Of a stretch of 64,000 bases of DNA, positions 35,154-44,581 are shown one piece after another. Origin of the DNA: Chromatiaceae bacterium (GTDB taxonomy: Bacteria > Pseudomonadota > Gammaproteobacteria > Chromatiales > Chromatiaceae). The notes beneath the pieces were generated by a model that was given only the letters and a program-made list of their open reading frames with translations, was not told the origin of the DNA and did not search any database. Every line of letters starts with the position of its first letter. The stretch's first letter is position 1. The stretch spans positions 1,030,761 through 1,094,760 of the forward strand of contig JACKMK010000003.1 in the NCBI GenBank assembly GCA_024235395.1, in the 5' to 3' direction. A program made the position numbers and the translations under genes.

Positions 35154-35795
35154 ATGTCCCACTCAGGCATATTGTTCATCGTTTCGGCGCCGTCCGGCGC
35201 GGGCAAGACGAGCCTGCTGCGCGAACTGGTGCCCGGTGATGCACGGCTGGTGATGTCGGTATCGCATGCAACCCGCGCGATGCGACCCGGTGAGCAGGAC
35301 GGTGTGCACTACCATTTCGTCGGCGTCGAGCGGTTTGAGGAACTGGTCGAACAGGGGGCCTTCCTCGAACATGCACGTGTGTTCGACAACTATTACGGCA
35401 CCGCGGAGGCCACGGTGCGCGAGCAGCTGGGCGCCGGTCGGGATCTGGTCCTGGAGATCGACTGGCAGGGCGCCCGGCAGGTGCGTCACCGGTTTCCCGA
35501 GGCCGTATCGATCTTCATCGCACCGCCGAGCATCGAGGCGTTGCGCGATCGCCTTGCCGGGCGTGGCCAGGACAGCCAGGACGTCATCGAGCGGCGGATG
35601 CTGGATGCGTGCGCCGAGCTGTCGCACTACCCGGAATACGATTACCTGGTGATCAACGATGATTTTGCCGTCGCGCTCGCCGATCTGCGGGCGATCGTGT
35701 CGGCCGAGCGGCTGCGCGAACCACGCCAGGCGGCCCGGTATGCGGGTGCGCTGGCGACGATGCTTGGCGGGGCGCCTTCAGATTCATATAATTGA
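35154..35795 (+). CDS. gmk: Guanylate kinase
   Basis: A 213-aa protein with P-loop SAPSGAGKTSLL, SHATRAMRPGEQDGVHYHF and EIDWQGARQVR. It converts GMP to GDP and so feeds GTP and ppGpp pools. It sits directly before rpoZ and spoT, the usual order, linking GMP metabolism with the stringent response genes. Confidence 0.97.
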   Translation: MSHSGILFIVSAPSGAGKTSLLRELVPGDARLVMSVSHATRAMRPGEQDGVHYHFVGVERFEELVEQGAFLEHARVFDNYYGTAEATVREQLGAGRDLVLEIDWQGARQVRHRFPEAVSIFIAPPSIEALRDRLAGRGQDSQDVIERRMLDACAELSHYPEYDYLVINDDFAVALADLRAIVSAERLREPRQAARYAGALATMLGGAPSDSYN

Positions 35796-35838
35796 CCGTT
35801 ATCACTGAATTTTTTGATCCTGGAGTCCCGAAACCGCC

Positions 35839-36126
35839 ATGGCACGCATCACCGTAGAAGACTGTCTCTCGAACGTGGACAACCGTTTCGACCTGGTCCT
35901 GCTCGCCAGCCGTCGCGCGCGCCAGCTGGTCAATGGCGTGGATCCGCTGGTGCCCTGGGAGAACGACAAGCCCACGGTCGTCGCGCTGCGCGAGATCGCC
36001 GAGGGCCTGATCAACGAAGAGACCGTCGCCGAACCCGTCGACACCACCGATTCGATCGACGAGGAGCTGGCCGCGGCCCTCGCCGGTGAGCTGGGCGTCG
36101 TGGACATGGGGAACGACGATGAGTAG
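35839..36126 (+). CDS. rpoZ: RNA polymerase omega subunit
   Basis: A 95-aa protein starting MARITVEDCLSNVDNRFDLV, with RARQLVNG and KPTVVALREIAEGLI. It stabilises beta-prime in RNA polymerase and forms part of one ppGpp site. Acidic C terminus. GGAG lies upstream with somewhat long spacing. It is followed 8 nt later by spoT. Confidence 0.97.
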   Translation: MARITVEDCLSNVDNRFDLVLLASRRARQLVNGVDPLVPWENDKPTVVALREIAEGLINEETVAEPVDTTDSIDEELAAALAGELGVVDMGNDDE

Positions 36127-36134
36127 ACGGAAAG

Positions 36135-38318
36135 GTGGACGCCTCGCGTTCTGAGATCGCCACGCTACCGACGCCCGGCGCGGAGTCTGTTGCCGCGGTC
36201 GCGGGCGATGACCGGTTTTTGATCAGCGACCTCTGTAGCGACCTGGAGGCCTATCTCCCCGAAGAACAGGTGCGCGAGGTCTACCGCGCCTACCTGTTCG
36301 GTGCCGAGGCCCACGAGGGCCAGAACCGGCTCTCCGGCGAGCCCTATATCTATCATCCGGTGGCCGTCGCGCGCATCCTGGCCGGGATGCGCATGGACCA
36401 CCAGTGCCTGATGGCGGCGATCCTGCACGATGTGATCGAGGACACCGAGACCGCCAAGGATCAGCTGGCCCGTGAATTCAGTCCGCAGATCGCCGAGCTG
36501 GTCGACGGCGTCAGCAAACTCACCCAGATAAAGTTCCGTTCACGCGCGGAAGCGCAGGCGGAAAACTTCCGCAAGATGATGCTGGCGATGACCCGCGACA
36601 TCCGGGTCATCCTGATCAAGCTAGCCGACCGGCTGCACAACATGCGCACCCTGGGCGTGATGGCGCCGAACAAGGCGCGGCGCATTGCGCGCGAGACGCT
36701 CGACATCTACGCACCGATCGCCAACCGTCTGGGCATCAACAGCATCCGCCACGAGTTGCAGGAACTGGGCATGGCCGCGCATTGGCCATGGCGGTACAAC
36801 ATCATCCGTGCGGCCCTGCGCAAACGTCGTGGCAATCGCAAGGAGGTCGTCGGCAATATCGAAGAGGTGTTGCGCGGGCGCCTGCAGCAGGAGGGGTTCG
36901 ACGGCGAGGTCTACGGGCGGGAAAAGCATGTCTACAGCATCTACCGCAAGATGCTGGAGAAGCGGCTGTCGTTGAACGAACTCGCCGACGTCTACGCGTT
37001 CAGGATCATCGTCGATTCGGTGGACAGCTGTTATCGCGTGCTGGGCGTGGTGCACAACCTCTACCGGCCGGTGCCCGGCAAGTTCAAGGACTACATCGCG
37101 ATTCCCAAGGCGAACGGCTATCAGTCGCTGCACACCATCCTGTTCGGGCCGCACGGCCTGCCGATCGAGATCCAGATCCGCACACGCGAGATGCACCGGG
37201 TCGCCGAGGAGGGTATCGCGGCACACTGGCAGTACAAGGATGCGGGTGGTGCCCTGACCCCGGATGCCGCGGCCGACTGGCTGCGCAACCTGCTCGAGGT
37301 CCAGAAAGACTCGGGCAACTCGATGGAGTTCCTCGAGCACGTCAAGGTCGACCTGTTTCCGGACGAGGTCTATGTGTTCACTCCGCGGGGTCAGATCTTC
37401 GTGCTGCCGAAGGGCGCAACCGTCATCGATTTCGCTTACGCGGTCCATTCGGATGTCGGCAATCAGTGTGTTGCGGCGCGTATCGACCGCCGCCTGGCGC
37501 CGCTGCGATCGCAACTGCGCAACGGCCAGACCGTCGAGATCATCACCAAACCGAACAATCGGCCGAATCCGGCATGGTTGGATTTCGTCGTGACCGGCAA
37601 GGCGCGCGCGACCATCCGGTCGTATCTGAAGCGACTCGAACAAAAGGAGGCGATCGAACTCGGCCGCCGCCTGCTGGAACGGGAGATCGAAGCGCTGGGC
37701 CGCGACTGCAGCGGTATCGACGATGCCGATCGCAGCAAGTTGGTTGCCGAACTTGGCCTGGCCAGCTTCGATCTGTTGCTCGAACAGATCGGTCTCGGCA
37801 ACCGTATGGCGAAACTGGTGGCGCGGCTGCTGATCAACAGCGAAGAACAACCTTCGTCCGATGCCGCCTCGGCAGGGTCACTGACGATCAAAGGCACCGA
37901 GGGCATGGTCGTCAGCTTTGCCAAGTGCTGCGGCCCGATACCCGGCGATCCGGTGGTGGCGATCTTCAGCCCGGGGCGTGGCCTGGTCGTGCACCATCAC
38001 GACTGTCCGAATCTGGGGGATTTCCGTCGCCAGGGCCAGAGTTGGCTGGACGTGCAATGGTCTGACGAGGTGAGTGGCGAGTTCTCGACTGCGATTCGCG
38101 TCGATGCGGGCAATCAGCGCGGCATGCTCGCGACAATCGCCTCGATGATCGCCGAAGAGGGTTCGAATATCGAGGATGTCCGAAGCGAGGAGCGCGACGG
38201 TCTCAGCACCAGTCTGCGTTTCGTGGTGTCGGTGAAAGGACGCAAACACCTGGCCAGCATCATGCGGCGTCTGAAGAAGATACCCTTCGTGCTGCGTATC
38301 AACCGCGTGATCGGCTAG
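36135..38318 (+). CDS. spoT: SpoT, bifunctional (p)ppGpp synthase/hydrolase
   Basis: A 727-aa protein, GTG start close to GGAAAGG. The HD hydrolase domain (HPVAVARILAGM, AAILHDVIEDT) appears intact, followed by the synthetase region (KFKDYIAIPKANGYQSLHT), TGS (VYVFTPRGQIFVLPKGATVIDFAYAVH split across the strand) and a C-terminal ACT domain. It balances ppGpp levels under starvation. The stop overlaps the convergent rnd stop in a shared CTAG. Confidence 0.95.
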   Translation: MDASRSEIATLPTPGAESVAAVAGDDRFLISDLCSDLEAYLPEEQVREVYRAYLFGAEAHEGQNRLSGEPYIYHPVAVARILAGMRMDHQCLMAAILHDVIEDTETAKDQLAREFSPQIAELVDGVSKLTQIKFRSRAEAQAENFRKMMLAMTRDIRVILIKLADRLHNMRTLGVMAPNKARRIARETLDIYAPIANRLGINSIRHELQELGMAAHWPWRYNIIRAALRKRRGNRKEVVGNIEEVLRGRLQQEGFDGEVYGREKHVYSIYRKMLEKRLSLNELADVYAFRIIVDSVDSCYRVLGVVHNLYRPVPGKFKDYIAIPKANGYQSLHTILFGPHGLPIEIQIRTREMHRVAEEGIAAHWQYKDAGGALTPDAAADWLRNLLEVQKDSGNSMEFLEHVKVDLFPDEVYVFTPRGQIFVLPKGATVIDFAYAVHSDVGNQCVAARIDRRLAPLRSQLRNGQTVEIITKPNNRPNPAWLDFVVTGKARATIRSYLKRLEQKEAIELGRRLLEREIEALGRDCSGIDDADRSKLVAELGLASFDLLLEQIGLGNRMAKLVARLLINSEEQPSSDAASAGSLTIKGTEGMVVSFAKCCGPIPGDPVVAIFSPGRGLVVHHHDCPNLGDFRRQGQSWLDVQWSDEVSGEFSTAIRVDAGNQRGMLATIASMIAEEGSNIEDVRSEERDGLSTSLRFVVSVKGRKHLASIMRRLKKIPFVLRINRVIG

Positions 38319-39469
38319 CCCGTTTCAGACAGCTCGAGTCTGCCGTCGCGTAGTTCCAGCCGCTTTTCTCCCCGCATGAGCGCGCCGAGCGTTTCCCCGA
38401 CCAGCGATTTCCGCCATCCGTCGTGGAGGCCGCTGTCCGGGTCCCCGCGCACGAAGCCCTCCAGTTCCTTGCGACTCGCGATCGCCATCGGAGACAACTG
38501 GTGTTGGTCGGCGATCAGGCGCAGTGCCGCACTGAGCAGGTCGACCATTGCCTCCTGCTGTGCGTCGAGCGGTGCCGGTCGGTCTTTTTCACGTGGCCAC
38601 TGGTCGCGTGGCAGTTCGATGCCGGCGCTGACCAGTGCGATCAGCACTTCGCCTTCGCGACGAATCTGTGCCGGTTCGAGCCCACGAATCTTCGCCAGAC
38701 CGCCCGGATCGCGCGGCATGCGGCGGCTGAGATCGATCATCACCTCATCTTTCAGTATCCATTTGCGTGGCAGGTCGCGTTCGCGTGCCTGGATCTCCCG
38801 CCAGGCCGCAAGTTTCTGCAGCACGGCGAGTTGCCGTCCGCGCAACAGATGCTTACCCTTGATCCGCCGCCACATGGTCTGTGGATCCGGGTAGTAGGTC
38901 TGCGGATCGGTCAGCGGCGCAAAATCGGCTGCCAACCACTGCAGACGCTCGCGATCGAACAGGTGGCCGCGCATGTGCAGATAGATCTGGCCGAGAAACA
39001 CGACGTCGTCGAGCGCATACCGGAGCTGGTCATCCTCCAGCGGGCGTTGTGACCAGTCGGTGCGCGACTGGTCCTTCGGCAGCTCCACGCCGAGTAGCAA
39101 CTTGACGAGGTTCGCGTAGCCAATCTGATCGCCGTGTCCCAGCAACGCGGCGGCCGGCTGCGTATCGAACACCGGCATCGGCAGGCCATCGTAGTCGTGC
39201 AGAAAGATCTCCAGGTCCTGGCGGGCTGCATGCAATACCTTCAAGATTGCGCCATCGTACAGTACGTCCAGAAACGGCTGCAGGTCCGGAAGGCGTAAGG
39301 GGTCGATGCATGCCGCGACCTCCCCGTTGCTGACCTGAATCAGACACAGCCGCGGATAGTAGGTTTTCTCGCGAATGAATTCCGTGTCGAGCGCCAGCCA
39401 TTCGCTATGCTTGAGCTCTTCGCACAGGGTCGCCAGGGCGTCCGGCGTGTCGATGTATTCTTCCCGCAT
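38315..39469 (-). CDS. rnd: Ribonuclease D
   Basis: A 384-aa 3'-5' exoribonuclease. The DEDD-type domain (LALDTEFIREKTYYPRLCLIQ, LHAARQDLEIF, YALDDVVFLGQIY) is followed by an HRDC domain (about 210-290). It matures tRNA 3' ends. ATGs occur at 39472 and 39469; the second is better spaced after GGAAGGAA. It shares the CTAG at its end with spoT. Confidence 0.95.
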   Translation of the reverse strand: MREEYIDTPDALATLCEELKHSEWLALDTEFIREKTYYPRLCLIQVSNGEVAACIDPLRLPDLQPFLDVLYDGAILKVLHAARQDLEIFLHDYDGLPMPVFDTQPAAALLGHGDQIGYANLVKLLLGVELPKDQSRTDWSQRPLEDDQLRYALDDVVFLGQIYLHMRGHLFDRERLQWLAADFAPLTDPQTYYPDPQTMWRRIKGKHLLRGRQLAVLQKLAAWREIQARERDLPRKWILKDEVMIDLSRRMPRDPGGLAKIRGLEPAQIRREGEVLIALVSAGIELPRDQWPREKDRPAPLDAQQEAMVDLLSAALRLIADQHQLSPMAIASRKELEGFVRGDPDSGLHDGWRKSLVGETLGALMRGEKRLELRDGRLELSETG

Positions 39470-39569
39470 CATTTCCTTCCGTTCGAGGACGCAAGAATAA
39501 CACCGGGTGGGACGCGGACTGTATGTCACGCGGTAAGATATCGGCTCGCCTCTACAGCGGATGCGATCC

Positions 39570-40082
39570 ATGCAGGCACTGATCAAGTTTTTCGTCGAAC
39601 TCGCTCTGCTGCGGCGGCGCCCCCAGGACCTGCCCGCGTCTCCCGTCCTGTTGCTGTTGTTCGCGGTGCTCAATGTGGTCCTGGGTGCCGCGAACGGGGC
39701 CAAATTGTTTGGAGGCTTCGGTAACGCCTTGGGCGCCAATCTGATTGACCTGCTGTTCAGTATGCTGGTGTTGTTCGCGCTGCTGCAGATCCGCGGTCAC
39801 CCCCGCCGCTGGTTACAGACCACCAGTGCATTTCTCGGTCTGGGGGTGCTCGCGGGTATCTTGATGACGCTGGTACAGATCCCGGTCGAGGCGGTCGGCA
39901 CCCCCGGAAGCGTCGCATTGTTGAACCTCGTGTTGATCATCTGGTTGCACCTGGCGCTCGGTGGCGTGTTGCGACACGCACTCGAGGTCCCCCTTGCGCT
40001 CGGTGTTGTCGTCGTCCTCGCTTACACCGTCATGTCGTTCACCCTGATCGCTCGAATCTACCCACCGGTGACGAGTACCTGA
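39570..40082 (+). CDS. Hypothetical four-TM membrane protein
   Basis: A 170-aa integral membrane protein with four hydrophobic helices (about 22-45, 52-75, 85-105 and 120-160 as one or two segments), a Yip1-like layout but without a clear signature. The stop is directly adjacent to the mpl ATG (no gap), so it is co-translated with a cell-wall recycling gene. No function assigned. Confidence 0.75.
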   Translation: MQALIKFFVELALLRRRPQDLPASPVLLLLFAVLNVVLGAANGAKLFGGFGNALGANLIDLLFSMLVLFALLQIRGHPRRWLQTTSAFLGLGVLAGILMTLVQIPVEAVGTPGSVALLNLVLIIWLHLALGGVLRHALEVPLALGVVVVLAYTVMSFTLIARIYPPVTST

Positions 40083-41444
40083 ATGAAAATCCATATCCTC
40101 GGTATCTGCGGAACCTTCATGGGCGGCATTGCGCTGATTGCGCGCAGCCTGGGGCACGAAGTTTCGGGATCCGACAGCAACGTCTACCCGCCGATGAGTA
40201 CCCAGCTGGAAGCGGCCGGGATCCGACTGATTTCGGGTTATGAACCCGAACATCTCGACCCGCCGCCCGATCAGGTGGTCGTTGGCAATGCAATGTCGCG
40301 CGGCAATCCTGCCGTGGAGTTCATGCTGGAGCGTGGCCTGCGCTATATCTCGGGGCCGCAGTGGCTGGCGGAAAATGTCCTGCAAGACCGCTGGGTGCTG
40401 GCTGTCGCGGGAACCCATGGCAAGACCACCACGGCGAGCATGCTGGCATGGATTCTCGAACATGCCGGTCTGAGCCCGGGCTTCCTGATCGGCGGTGTGC
40501 CACAGAACTTCGGTGTGTCGGCACGCGCGGGCGAGTCACCGTTTTTCGTCGTTGAGGCCGACGAGTACGACACAGCATTTTTCGACAAGCGCTCCAAGTT
40601 CGTCCACTACCATCCGCGGACCCTGGTGATGAACAATCTGGAGTTCGATCACGCCGACATCTTCGACGACCTCGAGGCGATCCAGCGGCAGTTTCACCAC
40701 CTGGTGCGAACCGTGCCCGGCAACGGCCTGATCATCTCGCCGCTCGACGACGGCAACCTGCACGATGTGCTGGATATGGGATGCTGGACCCCGGTCGAAC
40801 ATTTCGCACCGGAATACGAGGCGACCTGGCATATCGCCAATGCTACCGCCGACGGCAGTGCCTTTGACGTGATCTGCGAGACCGACAATGTCGGGCGGGT
40901 GGAATGGGCGCTGACGGGTCAGCACAATGTCGCGAACGCGTTGGCGGCGCTGGCCGCCGCACGGCACGCCGGTGTGCCGCCCGCGGTTGGGGTCGCCGCA
41001 CTCGCACGGTTCCGCAACGTCAAGCGTCGCATGGAGCGTCGCGGTGAGGTCCGTGGCGTCACCGTCTACGATGATTTCGCCCATCACCCGACCGCGATCC
41101 GTCTGACACTGGAAGGCCTGCGGCGGCATGTCGGCCAGCAACGCATACTCGCGGTACTGGAGCCGCGCTCCAATACCATGCGCATGGGGGTGCACGCGGC
41201 ACAGCTGGCGGACGCGCTGAGCCAGGCGGATCGCGTGTGGGTTTATGCGCCGCCGGATCTGAAATGGGATGCGGCCGGTGTGTTGCGCGGTCTCGGGCAG
41301 CGCCTCAACGTCTGTGACGAAACGCTTACGATCGTCCAGCAGATCGCCGAATTCGCCGCGCAGGGGGACCATGTGCTGATCATGAGCAACGGTGGCTTCG
41401 AAGGTATCCACCAGCGTTTGCTGGATGCGCTGGCGCGCGGATGA
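40083..41444 (+). CDS. mpl: UDP-N-acetylmuramate:murein tripeptide ligase (Mpl)
   Basis: A 453-aa Mur ligase family protein: MKIHILGICGTFMGGIALIAR start typical of Mpl (not MurC), ATP site GTHGKTTTASM, DEYDTAFFDKRSKFVHY and YDDFAHHPTAI. It reattaches recycled L-Ala-D-Glu-meso-DAP to UDP-MurNAc in the cytosol. Length matches E. coli Mpl (457). Confidence 0.97.
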   Translation: MKIHILGICGTFMGGIALIARSLGHEVSGSDSNVYPPMSTQLEAAGIRLISGYEPEHLDPPPDQVVVGNAMSRGNPAVEFMLERGLRYISGPQWLAENVLQDRWVLAVAGTHGKTTTASMLAWILEHAGLSPGFLIGGVPQNFGVSARAGESPFFVVEADEYDTAFFDKRSKFVHYHPRTLVMNNLEFDHADIFDDLEAIQRQFHHLVRTVPGNGLIISPLDDGNLHDVLDMGCWTPVEHFAPEYEATWHIANATADGSAFDVICETDNVGRVEWALTGQHNVANALAALAAARHAGVPPAVGVAALARFRNVKRRMERRGEVRGVTVYDDFAHHPTAIRLTLEGLRRHVGQQRILAVLEPRSNTMRMGVHAAQLADALSQADRVWVYAPPDLKWDAAGVLRGLGQRLNVCDETLTIVQQIAEFAAQGDHVLIMSNGGFEGIHQRLLDALARG

Positions 41445-41445
41445 A

Positions 41446-41465
41446 GCGCAGGCTTCGGCCTGTGC
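41446..41465. terminator. UUCG-tetraloop hairpin between convergent genes
   Basis: An 8-bp stem (one G-U pair) closed by TTCG lies two bases after the mpl stop and four bases before the end of the diguanylate cyclase gene. No T-tract follows. Probable transcript end or 3' stabiliser. Confidence 0.5.
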
Positions 41466-41468
41466 GGC

Positions 41469-42587
41469 TCAGGCAGCAGCGCTGTCGACGCGGTTGCGGC
41501 CTTTGTGTTTGGCCTCGTAGAGTGCCGCATCTGCGCGCCCGACGACATCCTCGACGGTGTCGCCGGGTCGGATCTCGGTAACGCCACACGACAACGTGAC
41601 CCACAGCGCCTGGTCGACCATCGGCCATCGCATGCTGGCGACGCCATTGCGGATGTGTTCGGCAACGGCTTTGCCCTCGGTCAGATCGGTGGCCGGCAGG
41701 ATCACGACAAATTCCTCGCCACCGTAGCGACCGACCTTGTCGGTTTCGCGAAGTGTGGACCGGATGCGGCCGGATACCTGTCGGAGCACCTCGTCACCGG
41801 TCAGATGGCCAAGGCGGTCGTTGATCGCCTTGAAGTGGTCCAGGTCGAGCATCAGGACGGCGGTACGGATACCCTTGCGGCGGCGCAATGCGATCTGTTC
41901 ACTGATCACACCGAGCGCTGGCCGGCGATTGAGGCAGCCGGTGAGCGCGTCGAGTGTGGCGGCGGCCTCGATCGACCGGCTCTTCTCGTACATCCTCAAT
42001 CGCAGGGCCGTCCCGTAGTAGCCGAGCGCGATGGTGCGCAACAGGATGGTGGAGAACGCGACCGCGACCAGTCCCGCCTCCCATGTGCTGGGATCGGTGA
42101 TGCCGATGCTCGTTTGGCCGGTGCCGGTCAGTGCCACCGCGGCCGCGATGCAGGACAGGGCCCAGATCACCAGGGTCGATCGCAGCGAGAGACGCAGCGT
42201 GGCGAACGCAAAGATGATGAACACCAAGCCAAGGAACAGCTGTGTGAGCTGTGGCGCGATCAAGATGCCGAGGATCTGCACGCCCAGCGAATAGACCGTC
42301 TGCCACACCGTCAGATGGGGGTTGCTCAGGTGGTCGGTGAGGCCCTTCCAGTGCAGCGAGGAAAACAGTGCCACGTGACCGAGCGCTAACCCGAAGTAGA
42401 TGGCGGGCAGCGATGGATCGATGGTACCGGCAAGACTGAAGGCGATCAGCAACAGGACATCGATCAGATAACTCGCACCGGCAGCGGCCACTATCATGAT
42501 CCGGTAGAGCCGCCGCTTCTGGGTAAGCGTCAGCCCTTCCAGCCGATCCATCTTGTCCAGCCAAAGGTCGTCGAGTTCGAGGCTCAT
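41469..42587 (-). CDS. Membrane diguanylate cyclase (GGDEF)
   Basis: A 372-aa protein with six TM helices in the N-terminal 190 residues and a GGDEF domain (about 205-372). The active site is GGEEF (RYGGEEFVVILP), which is catalytically competent in the family; the RETD five residues upstream is the RxxD inhibitory site, so product inhibition is expected. It makes c-di-GMP; the membrane part is of unknown ligand. Convergent with mpl, single gene. Confidence 0.93.
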   Translation of the reverse strand: MSLELDDLWLDKMDRLEGLTLTQKRRLYRIMIVAAAGASYLIDVLLLIAFSLAGTIDPSLPAIYFGLALGHVALFSSLHWKGLTDHLSNPHLTVWQTVYSLGVQILGILIAPQLTQLFLGLVFIIFAFATLRLSLRSTLVIWALSCIAAAVALTGTGQTSIGITDPSTWEAGLVAVAFSTILLRTIALGYYGTALRLRMYEKSRSIEAAATLDALTGCLNRRPALGVISEQIALRRRKGIRTAVLMLDLDHFKAINDRLGHLTGDEVLRQVSGRIRSTLRETDKVGRYGGEEFVVILPATDLTEGKAVAEHIRNGVASMRWPMVDQALWVTLSCGVTEIRPGDTVEDVVGRADAALYEAKHKGRNRVDSAAA

Positions 42588-42740
42588 TCCGCATTAGATC
42601 GGCCAGATCGCCGGTTTTCTTTATCCTGTGCCGGGCGTCTGTCCGGGCCACAGACGGTCGACCGGACGGTACGAGAGCCGGACGGGTCGGCCGCGTCGTA
42701 GCACGCGACCGCCCCTGTTCGGCGTGCTTAAATAGCCAAG

Positions 42741-43358
42741 ATGAACGACCGTTTGCCGCCTATCGCCGTCGCCTTTACCGGGGCCTCCGGCATCCAGTAC
42801 GGCCTGCGCCTGGTCGAGTGCCTGTTGCAGGCCGGGCGCACGGTGTACCTGATGGTGTCGCAGGCCGCGCAGGTCGTGGTGAACATGGAAACCGACCTCA
42901 GTCTGCCCGGCCGGCCGGAAGAGATGCAGAGGTACCTGTCAGACCTGTTTGCCAGTGCGCCCGGGCAGCTGCAGGTGTTCGGGCGGCAACAATGGACAGC
43001 CCCTGTGGCCAGCGGCTCGAATCCGCCCGAGGCCCTGGTGATCTGCCCCTGCACGACCGGTACCCTGGCATCGATTGCGAACGGCATCTGCGACGACCTG
43101 ATCGACCGCGCCGCCGATGTCGCATTGAAAGAGCGACGCAAGTTGATCATGGTGGTGCGCGAGACACCGTTGTCGACCATTCATCTGGAGAACATGCTGC
43201 GCCTGGCGCAGGCGGGGGCGGTGATCATGCCGGCCAATCCGGGGTTCTACTTTCGTCCCGACAGCGTCAGTGAGCTTATCGATTTCATGGTCGCGCGGGT
43301 GCTCGACCATCTGCAGGTGGCGCACAGCCTGGGCGCGCGCTGGGGCGATGCCGGCTGA
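42741..43358 (+). CDS. ubiX: Flavin prenyltransferase UbiX
   Basis: A 205-aa protein with the flavin-binding start AVAFTGASGIQYGLRLVE, PCTTGTLASIANGI and the C-terminal RPDSVSELIDFMVARVLDHL. It makes prenylated FMN for the UbiD decarboxylase in ubiquinone synthesis. Overlaps the next gene by 11 nt. Located just after mpl as in pseudomonads. Confidence 0.95.
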   Translation: MNDRLPPIAVAFTGASGIQYGLRLVECLLQAGRTVYLMVSQAAQVVVNMETDLSLPGRPEEMQRYLSDLFASAPGQLQVFGRQQWTAPVASGSNPPEALVICPCTTGTLASIANGICDDLIDRAADVALKERRKLIMVVRETPLSTIHLENMLRLAQAGAVIMPANPGFYFRPDSVSELIDFMVARVLDHLQVAHSLGARWGDAG

Positions 43359-43968
43359 TCCCGCGGCGGCGTTGGAACGGGTGGCCCTGTTCCCGCTGAA
43401 CCTGGTCCTGTTTCCCGGCGGGGTGCTGTCGCTGCGGATCTTCGAGCCACGCTACCTGCGCATGGTGAGCGAATGTCTGCGCGCGGACCGGCCCTTCGCG
43501 GTCGCGGCAATCATCGATGGCCCGGAGGCCGGTGGCGTGGCCAACACCGCCGGCAGCGGTACCCTGGCGCGCATCACCGACTGGGAGCAGCTGGATGACG
43601 GTCTGCTTGGCCTGGTGTGTGCGGGTGAGCAATGCGTCGCGCTGCGCGAGGTCGCTGTCGAACACGACCAATTGTTGCGCGCATCGGTGGAGCGGTTGCC
43701 GCCGGCGGCCGAGCAGGCGCTGCCCGGCGACCTGGCGTGGATGGCAGGATTGCTCGCCGAGCTGCTGGAGCGGATTGGGCCCCCGTTCGACCGATTGGCA
43801 ACCCGGCCGGTGACCGCTGACCACGTCGCCAACCGGTTGATCGAGTTGCTGCCACTGGGATTGGGTCGCAAGCAGGCGTTGTTCGAGACAGACGACAGCG
43901 TGCAGCGCCTGCGGCAGCTGGCGCGGCTGATCAATCCGCAGCACGAGCCGCCGTCTGCCGTTTGTTGA
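43348..43968 (+). CDS. LON N-terminal (substrate-binding) domain protein
   Basis: A 206-aa protein with VALFPLNLVLFPGGVLSLRIFEPRY split as the classic LON-N start, followed by the helical LON substrate-binding-like part; no ATPase or protease domain. Function unknown; the fold resembles the Lon/cereblon peptide-binding domain. The start overlaps ubiX by 11 nt. Its stop is back-to-back with the dedA stop in a TGATCA palindrome. Confidence 0.88.
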   Translation: MPADPAAALERVALFPLNLVLFPGGVLSLRIFEPRYLRMVSECLRADRPFAVAAIIDGPEAGGVANTAGSGTLARITDWEQLDDGLLGLVCAGEQCVALREVAVEHDQLLRASVERLPPAAEQALPGDLAWMAGLLAELLERIGPPFDRLATRPVTADHVANRLIELLPLGLGRKQALFETDDSVQRLRQLARLINPQHEPPSAVC

Positions 43969-44571
43969 TCAGCGTCGCATGCGGCTGTGGACGACCAGCC
44001 AGACCAGGACGATCAAGCCGATCGCGGCGGCGGGGAACAGCAGGTAGCGCCAGTCACCGTTCCCGCCGATCTCACCCAGTACCATCCCCGGCACGAGATA
44101 GGCCGGCGCCCAGACCAGTGCCGAAAGCACGTTGGCGGTGTAGAAGCGCCGCGGCGGCATGTGCATCAAGCCGGCAACCAGTGGCACGATCGCCCGGATG
44201 GGTCCGAAAAACCGTCCCAATGCGACGCTCAGATCGCCATATTTCTCGAAGAACTCGATGCCCTTGCGCAGGTGGTCCGGGTGCAGTCGGAACCAGCGCC
44301 AGCGCGCGGTCAGATATTCGAAGTGGTGGCCCAGCCAGTAACTCAGGCCGTCACCGATGATCGCTCCGGCGACCGCCCAAAGACACATGCTCCAGAAGTC
44401 CAGCACACCGGCACCGATCAATGCGCCGGCGCCGAACAGGATCACCACGCCGGGGATGAGTACGCCGACGATCGCCAGCGATTCGGCCAGCGACATCGCA
44501 AACACCACCCAGCCGGCGTAGCCCGGGTTGGTTTCGATCCACGTCAGCAGTTCGCCGAACCACTCGCTCAA
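43969..44571 (-). CDS. DedA-family membrane protein
   Basis: A 200-aa protein with about five hydrophobic segments, ESLAIVGVLIPGVVILFGAGALIG, the GRFFGPIRAIVPLVAG motif (basic residues needed for function) and GDGLSYWLGHHF. DedA proteins move or flip lipids and affect proton motive force. The best start is a TTG at 44571 (LSEWFGELL); the frame continues upstream into hemL in another frame, with no ATG at a sensible place. Eleven nt after the hemL stop. Confidence 0.88.
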   Translation of the reverse strand: MSEWFGELLTWIETNPGYAGWVVFAMSLAESLAIVGVLIPGVVILFGAGALIGAGVLDFWSMCLWAVAGAIIGDGLSYWLGHHFEYLTARWRWFRLHPDHLRKGIEFFEKYGDLSVALGRFFGPIRAIVPLVAGLMHMPPRRFYTANVLSALVWAPAYLVPGMVLGEIGGNGDWRYLLFPAAAIGLIVLVWLVVHSRMRR

Positions 44572-44581
44572 GCGTACGGGT

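Noticed and set aside
36621..37850. 409-aa minus-strand open frame inside spoT, and similar long antisense frames at 7559-8710, 44528-45373 and 56548-58176
   Set aside because: Each is fully antisense to a gene with recognised motifs and has no domain or SD of its own.
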